64,000 nt of DNA from Limnohabitans sp. Rim8 (GTDB lineage: Bacteria; Pseudomonadota; Gammaproteobacteria; Burkholderiales; Burkholderiaceae_C), in NCBI RefSeq assembly GCF_945901735.1, contig NZ_CAMDLM010000009.1, forward strand, positions 53,981 through 117,980, written 5' to 3'. The first letter of the stretch is position 1; every line of letters starts with the position of its first letter. Positions 60,652 to 64,000 of this stretch are shown here, one piece after another. The notes below the pieces were generated by a model. The model was not told where the DNA came from, searched no databases, and saw nothing but the letters and a program-made list of their open reading frames with translations. Both the position numbers and the translations under genes were made by a program.

Positions 60652-61017
60652 TCAAGCTGCAGAAAAGGCTTTGTAAGCGGTCTCGTCCAGCAGGGCATCG
60701 GTTTGCGCTGGGTTGGACAGCTTGACCTTGAAGAACCAGCCTTTGCCCAGCGGGTCGGTGTTGGCCAGCGACGGGTCGCTACGCAATTCTTCGTTGACTT
60801 CGGTGATCTCGCCGTCCACGGGCATGTAGACGTCGGCCGCGGCCTTGACCGACTCGACCACGCCTGCGACTTCTTTGGCGGCAAAGGTTTTGCCCACTTC
60901 GGGCAGGTCGACAAACACCACATCGCCCAGCGCATCCTGCGCGTGGTGGGTGATGCCCACGACAGCGGTGTCGCCGTCAATTTGCAACCATTCGTGGTCT
61001 TCGGTGTACTTGATCAT
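60652..61017 (-). CDS. gcvH: Glycine cleavage system H-protein
   Basis: This 121-residue lipoyl carrier has the lipoylated lysine in [14 protein letters not shown] (Lys58). The flanking patterns [24 protein letters not shown] and [13 protein letters not shown] are standard. It shuttles the aminomethyl group between GcvP and GcvT and is reoxidised by LpdA-type E3. GGAG lies upstream of the ATG. The 142-base gap to gcvT carries an unusual repeat. Confidence 0.97.
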   Translation of the reverse strand: MIKYTEDHEWLQIDGDTAVVGITHHAQDALGDVVFVDLPEVGKTFAAKEVAGVVESVKAAADVYMPVDGEITEVNEELRSDPSLANTDPLGKGWFFKVKLSNPAQTDALLDETAYKAFSAA

Positions 61018-61048
61018 GAGGGGGCTCCTTGTGTGATGAATCGGGGGG

Positions 61049-61156
61049 CATCAATCGGGGTCAGATCCCAATTGTTTGGCTTCATCAATCGGGGTCAGAT
61101 CCCAATTGTTTGGCTTGAATGGGTATGTGGATTTAATAGGGATCTGACCCCGATTA
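61049..61156. repeat. Two tandem 34-bp direct repeats plus an inverted copy between gcvT and gcvH
   Basis: Two identical 34-bp units abut at 61049-61082 and 61083-61116, each containing AATCGGGGTCAGATCCC. An inverted copy of that 17-bp core is at 61139-61155, so unit two and the inverted copy can form a 17-bp perfect hairpin. The core GGGGTCAGATCCC is itself nearly palindromic. It resembles REP-type repeats, which in many genomes are linked to Y1 (RAYT) transposases; no such gene is in this window. Confidence 0.85.
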
Positions 61157-61159
61157 ACT

Positions 61160-62299
61160 TCAGCCACGGACATAGCGGTTGGGCACGAAGGGCAGCGGGC
61201 TGACTTGCATGGGCACGGCTTTGCCGCGCACCATGGCGTTCAGACATGTGCCCGATGCCGCGTATTCTGCCCGCACATAGGCCAGTGCCACGGGCTGGTC
61301 GGCGGTGGGGGCCAGCAGGCCGCTGGTGACTTCGCCCACCTTCTCGCCTGCGTCGTTGTGCAGCTCGACATGCTCGCGCACCGGCACGCGTTCCAGGCCT
61401 ACCAAGCCCACGCGCAAGCGTTGGGCCGGGGATGTTCCGTCGAGTTGTGCAAGGATCTTGTCGGCACCGGGAAATCCACCTGCGCGGACACCACCCGTGC
61501 GACGCACCTTTTGCATGGCCCAGTTCAGGTTGGCCTCGACCGGGGTGGTGGTGGTGTCGATGTCGTTGCCATACAGGCACAGCCCGGCCTCCAGGCGCAG
61601 CGAGTTGCGGGCACCCAGGCCCACGGGCTTGACCTCGGGCTGGGCCAGCAAGGCGCGGGCAAAGGCCTCGGCCGCGTGGGCGGGCAGGGAAATTTCAAAA
61701 CCGTCTTCGCCGGTGTAGCCGCTGCGGGTCACATACAGGTCAGCGCCTTGCCAGACAGCCACCATGCCGGTCATGAACACCAGTTGCTCAACCCCGGGCA
61801 ACAAACGCTGTAAAGCGTTGACGGCTTGTGGGCCTTGCAGAGCGAGTAGGGCGCGGTCAAATTGGGGCTCGATGGTGCATCGGCTGCCGATGCTTTGCTG
61901 GATGTGCGCCAGATCACCGTGTTTGCAGGCGCCGTTGACGATCGCAAAAATGTCGCCTCCGTTGGCCACATCGCGGTTCACGAACATCAGGTCGTCGATG
62001 ATGCCGCCTTCGTCATTGAGCAGCAGGCCGTAGCGTTGTTTGTGGACGCCCAGACCCATCACATCCACCGGCATCAGGCTCTCGAAGGCGGTTGCGGCGT
62101 ATGGGCCATTTAAGCGCAACTGGCCCATGTGCGAGACATCGAACAAGCCTGCTGCGCTTCGGGTGTGGTGGTGCTCGGCCACCAAGCCTGCAGGGTATTG
62201 CACCGGCATGCTGTAACCGGCAAAAGGCACCATCCGTGCGCCCAATTCGAGGTGCAGTGCGTTCAAAGGGGTGGTGAACAAGTCGGCAGAAGCGGTCAC
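61160..62299 (-). CDS. gcvT: Aminomethyltransferase, T-protein
   Basis: This 379-residue enzyme transfers the methylene group from GcvH to tetrahydrofolate, releasing ammonia. Family segments include FAGYSMPVQYPAGLVAEHHH, GLFDVSHMGQ, IIDDLMFVNRD and SGYTGEDGFEISLP. ARNSLRLEAGLCLYGND is the substrate-pocket signature. GTG 62299 was chosen because GGAG lies 5 bases upstream; the frame runs 11 codons further without support. The tandem riboswitch begins about 50 bases upstream. Confidence 0.96.
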   Translation of the reverse strand: MTASADLFTTPLNALHLELGARMVPFAGYSMPVQYPAGLVAEHHHTRSAAGLFDVSHMGQLRLNGPYAATAFESLMPVDVMGLGVHKQRYGLLLNDEGGIIDDLMFVNRDVANGGDIFAIVNGACKHGDLAHIQQSIGSRCTIEPQFDRALLALQGPQAVNALQRLLPGVEQLVFMTGMVAVWQGADLYVTRSGYTGEDGFEISLPAHAAEAFARALLAQPEVKPVGLGARNSLRLEAGLCLYGNDIDTTTTPVEANLNWAMQKVRRTGGVRAGGFPGADKILAQLDGTSPAQRLRVGLVGLERVPVREHVELHNDAGEKVGEVTSGLLAPTADQPVALAYVRAEYAASGTCLNAMVRGKAVPMQVSPLPFVPNRYVRG

Positions 62300-62350
62300 A
62301 AAAACTCCAAGGGCAACGAAAAGCCACAGCACTGGCTGTGGCGCTTGCCC

Positions 62351-62600
62351 TCGCTGTCCGCTTTACCTGAGAGATTCGCCGGGAACGTCAGCCTAAAAGC
62401 CGGTCGTTCTGCGGGTTGCTCCTTCGGTGGATGCCGTGGCCCGATGGCCCGGCACCTCTCTCCAGTGAGGTAACGCCTTGGAAAAAGCGTTTTGTCAGTC
62501 CTTTTGCCTGAGCGTTCAGCAGTGTTTCAGACCGCCTGCGCCTTCGGCGGCCTGACTTGTTTCACGATGGAAGCCAAGTCAGGCGCTCTCCTGACAGAGT
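62351..62600 (-). promoter_or_regulatory. Tandem glycine riboswitch upstream of gcvT
   Basis: On the minus strand the first aptamer starts near 62600 (CTCTGTCAGGAGAGCG), with GCCGCCGAAGGCGCAGGC and CGCTCAGGCAAAAGGACTG. The second starts near 62465 (GGAGAGAGGTGCC), with CCGAAGGAGCAACCC and GAATCTCTCAGGTAAAGC. These are glycine-aptamer cores. Glycine should activate gcvTHP. A TAAAAT box (62609-62604) would start transcription almost exactly at the first aptamer; its -35 (ATATTG, 62632-62627) is weak and lies in the end of dctM. Confidence 0.92.
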
Positions 62601-62612
62601 TTGATTTTAGCT

Positions 62613-63890
62613 TTATTTGTTGAACACAATATCCCGCAAAGTCAGAGAAATTTCGGGCACGTAGCTGATCAGCATCAGACAGGCCAAGATCACCCCAATA
62701 AAAGGGATCAGGTCTTTGATGACTCGGTCCAGCGATATTCTGGCCACAGTACACGCCGCAAACAGGTTGACACCAAAAGGCGGCGTCACCATGCCCAGCG
62801 CCAAATTGACCACCATGACCATACCCAGATGCACGGGGTCAATTCCAAAATGAACAGCCACCGGAACCAAGATCGGAGCCAGCACGAGGATGGCGGCACC
62901 AGTTTCGATGAACATGCCGATGATGAACAAGGCAGCGTTGATGCCCAGTAAGAAATAAAAGGGTGACTGCAAAACTTGCTGCAACCATGTACCAATGGCC
63001 TCAGGAGCGCCTGCACGCGTCAACAAAAATGCGAACAAGCCCGCGTTGGCAATGATGAACATGATGACCGCGCTCGAAATCACGGATTTGCGCAAGATGT
63101 TGAAGAGGTCCTTGATCCCGATTTCGCGGTAAATCACGGTGCCCACAATGAGGGAATAAAACACCGCTACAGCTGCTGCTTCGGTGGGGGTAAACACCCC
63201 TCCGTAAATGCCACCCAACACGATCACCGGCATGAGCAGAGCCCAACCTGCTTGCCATGTGGCCTTGCCAAAACTCAGGCGACCGTCACCGTCATTTTTA
63301 CCCCAGCCTTTGTATTTTGAATAAAGCCAGACAAACAACATCAATGCACCGCCAATGAGCAGACCAGGACCAACACCCGCGACAAAAAGCTCACCAATCG
63401 ACACTTCGGCACTCACGCCAAACAAAATCATGGGAATGGACGGGGGAATGATCACGCCCAGTTCGGCAGAGGTGGCTTGCAAAGCGGTGGCCCAGGGCTT
63501 GGGATAGCCGTGTTTGATCAAGGCCGGAATCAGGATCGCGCCCACGGCGAAGGTGGTGGCCACCGAAGAGCCCGAAACTGCCGCAAAAATCATGCAGGTC
63601 AGCACGCAGGTCATGGGCAGGCCACCCTGCACACCGCCAACGATGCTCTTGGCGAATTCCACCAGACGGCGAGAGATGCCGCCGGTCTCCATCAGGTTGC
63701 CGGCCAAGATAAAAAACGGGATGGCCGCCAAGGGGAATTTGTTGATGGCGTTGAACATTTCCTTGACGGAAATGAGCATATGGGCATCGGCCAACTGAAT
63801 GCCAACAATGGACGCCAGACCGATGGAGACGGCCACAGACACTGTCAGTGTAAAACACAGCAGCATCGTGAAAAGCATGGCGAAACTCAT
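62613..63890 (-). CDS. TRAP transporter large permease (DctM)
   Basis: This 425-residue membrane protein has about twelve hydrophobic segments and the DctM pattern. Examples are NKFPLAAIPFFILAGNLMET, the segment GSSVATTFAVGAILIPALIK, ELGVIIPPSIPMILFGV, GGVFTPTEAAAVAVFYSLIV and VVNLALGMVTPPFGVNLF. It moves organic acids with a periplasmic binding protein and small permease. ATG 63890 overlaps the stop of the small permease gene. The solute is unknown, because the binding-protein gene lies outside the window. The gene ends 12 bases before the glycine riboswitch. Confidence 0.95.
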   Translation of the reverse strand: MSFAMLFTMLLCFTLTVSVAVSIGLASIVGIQLADAHMLISVKEMFNAINKFPLAAIPFFILAGNLMETGGISRRLVEFAKSIVGGVQGGLPMTCVLTCMIFAAVSGSSVATTFAVGAILIPALIKHGYPKPWATALQATSAELGVIIPPSIPMILFGVSAEVSIGELFVAGVGPGLLIGGALMLFVWLYSKYKGWGKNDGDGRLSFGKATWQAGWALLMPVIVLGGIYGGVFTPTEAAAVAVFYSLIVGTVIYREIGIKDLFNILRKSVISSAVIMFIIANAGLFAFLLTRAGAPEAIGTWLQQVLQSPFYFLLGINAALFIIGMFIETGAAILVLAPILVPVAVHFGIDPVHLGMVMVVNLALGMVTPPFGVNLFAACTVARISLDRVIKDLIPFIGVILACLMLISYVPEISLTLRDIVFNK

Positions 63891-64000
63891 AGTGCGGTCT
63901 CCAATTCCATGCGCTGGGGGTCCAACCAAAATCCGATGATGCCGATGATGCTGAAGGCTGCGCCCACCGGCAAAGCCAAATAAGCCCAGAACATGGAGAC
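63887..64000 (-). CDS. TRAP transporter small permease (DctQ), C-terminal fragment
   Basis: The minus-strand frame is open from the window edge and gives 37 residues, including FWAYLALPVGAAFSIIGIIG (last membrane helix) and a tail ending DPQRMELETAL. It stops with TGA overlapping the dctM ATG (ATGA). Position before dctM and this helix-plus-tail fit DctQ. The rest of the gene lies beyond 64000. Confidence 0.82.
   Translation of the reverse strand, partial: VSMFWAYLALPVGAAFSIIGIIGFWLDPQRMELETAL

Overview
The window reads as a chromosomal segment of a betaproteobacterium of the order Burkholderiales, most like Comamonadaceae (Limnohabitans, Rhodoferax or Polaromonas type). This rests on protein sequences, moderately high GC, and gene order: sucA-sucB-lpdA-zapE; bamD/rluD; scpB-rluB; ndk-rlmN-rodZ-ispG-hisS-yfgM-bamB-der-hfq-hflX-hflK-hflC-DUF2065-hisZ-purA; gcvT-gcvH-gcvP. 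It is mostly ordinary core genome. I see no tRNA, rRNA, CRISPR, prophage or intact transposase.

Layout. 1-285: end of a propionate-CoA ligase gene and its terminator. 520-6737: 2-oxoglutarate dehydrogenase operon, interrupted by an AT-rich lipoprotein gene between sucB and lpdA. 6852-10766: zapE, two small genes and a DinG/YoaA-type helicase, ending tail-to-tail with bamD. 11595-14724: rluD, scpB, rluB. 14887-30639: a long plus-strand housekeeping run from ndk to a purA-linked phosphoribosyltransferase. 30712-38714: single genes and small operons (metC-like, DUF2189, tesA-selU, orphan YbbA-like ATPase, rlmB, split chromate transporter, YigZ). 38891-43321: flavoprotein monooxygenase with a DUF2783 partner, and a YgiQ radical SAM protein. 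43566-46230: a frameshifted small gene, then divergent glpR/glpD. 46261-50285: an unusual type II dehydroquinase and a tight five-gene cluster (DsbA-like, secreted histidine phosphatase, DCC/DUF393, FGE-fold protein, SDR), ending in a decayed LysE transporter. 50534-56157: hybrid histidine kinase, B12-type radical SAM protein, J-domain-like protein, GNAT acetyltransferase. 56160-64000 (minus strand): TRAP transporter, gcvTHP and a DadA-type dehydrogenase.

The glycine module is the most connected part. A tandem glycine riboswitch precedes gcvT and a second precedes the DadA-type gene about 5 kb downstream on the same strand, so glycine cleavage and a D-amino-acid/glycine dehydrogenase probably answer to the same ligand.

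The best second-look items are: an in-frame stop cutting off the usual HflK tail while the tail is still readable; the two riboswitches; a tandem 34-bp repeat with an inverted copy between gcvT and gcvH; the AT-rich lipoprotein gene inside the odh operon; a probably leaderless hybrid kinase; overlapping divergent start codons of tesA and the ABC ATPase; and two decayed genes (LysE remnant, frameshifted small gene). I found no clearly new defence or biosynthetic system. Where several start codons were possible I chose the one best supported by a ribosome binding site and by the family N-terminus, and I say so in the entry.
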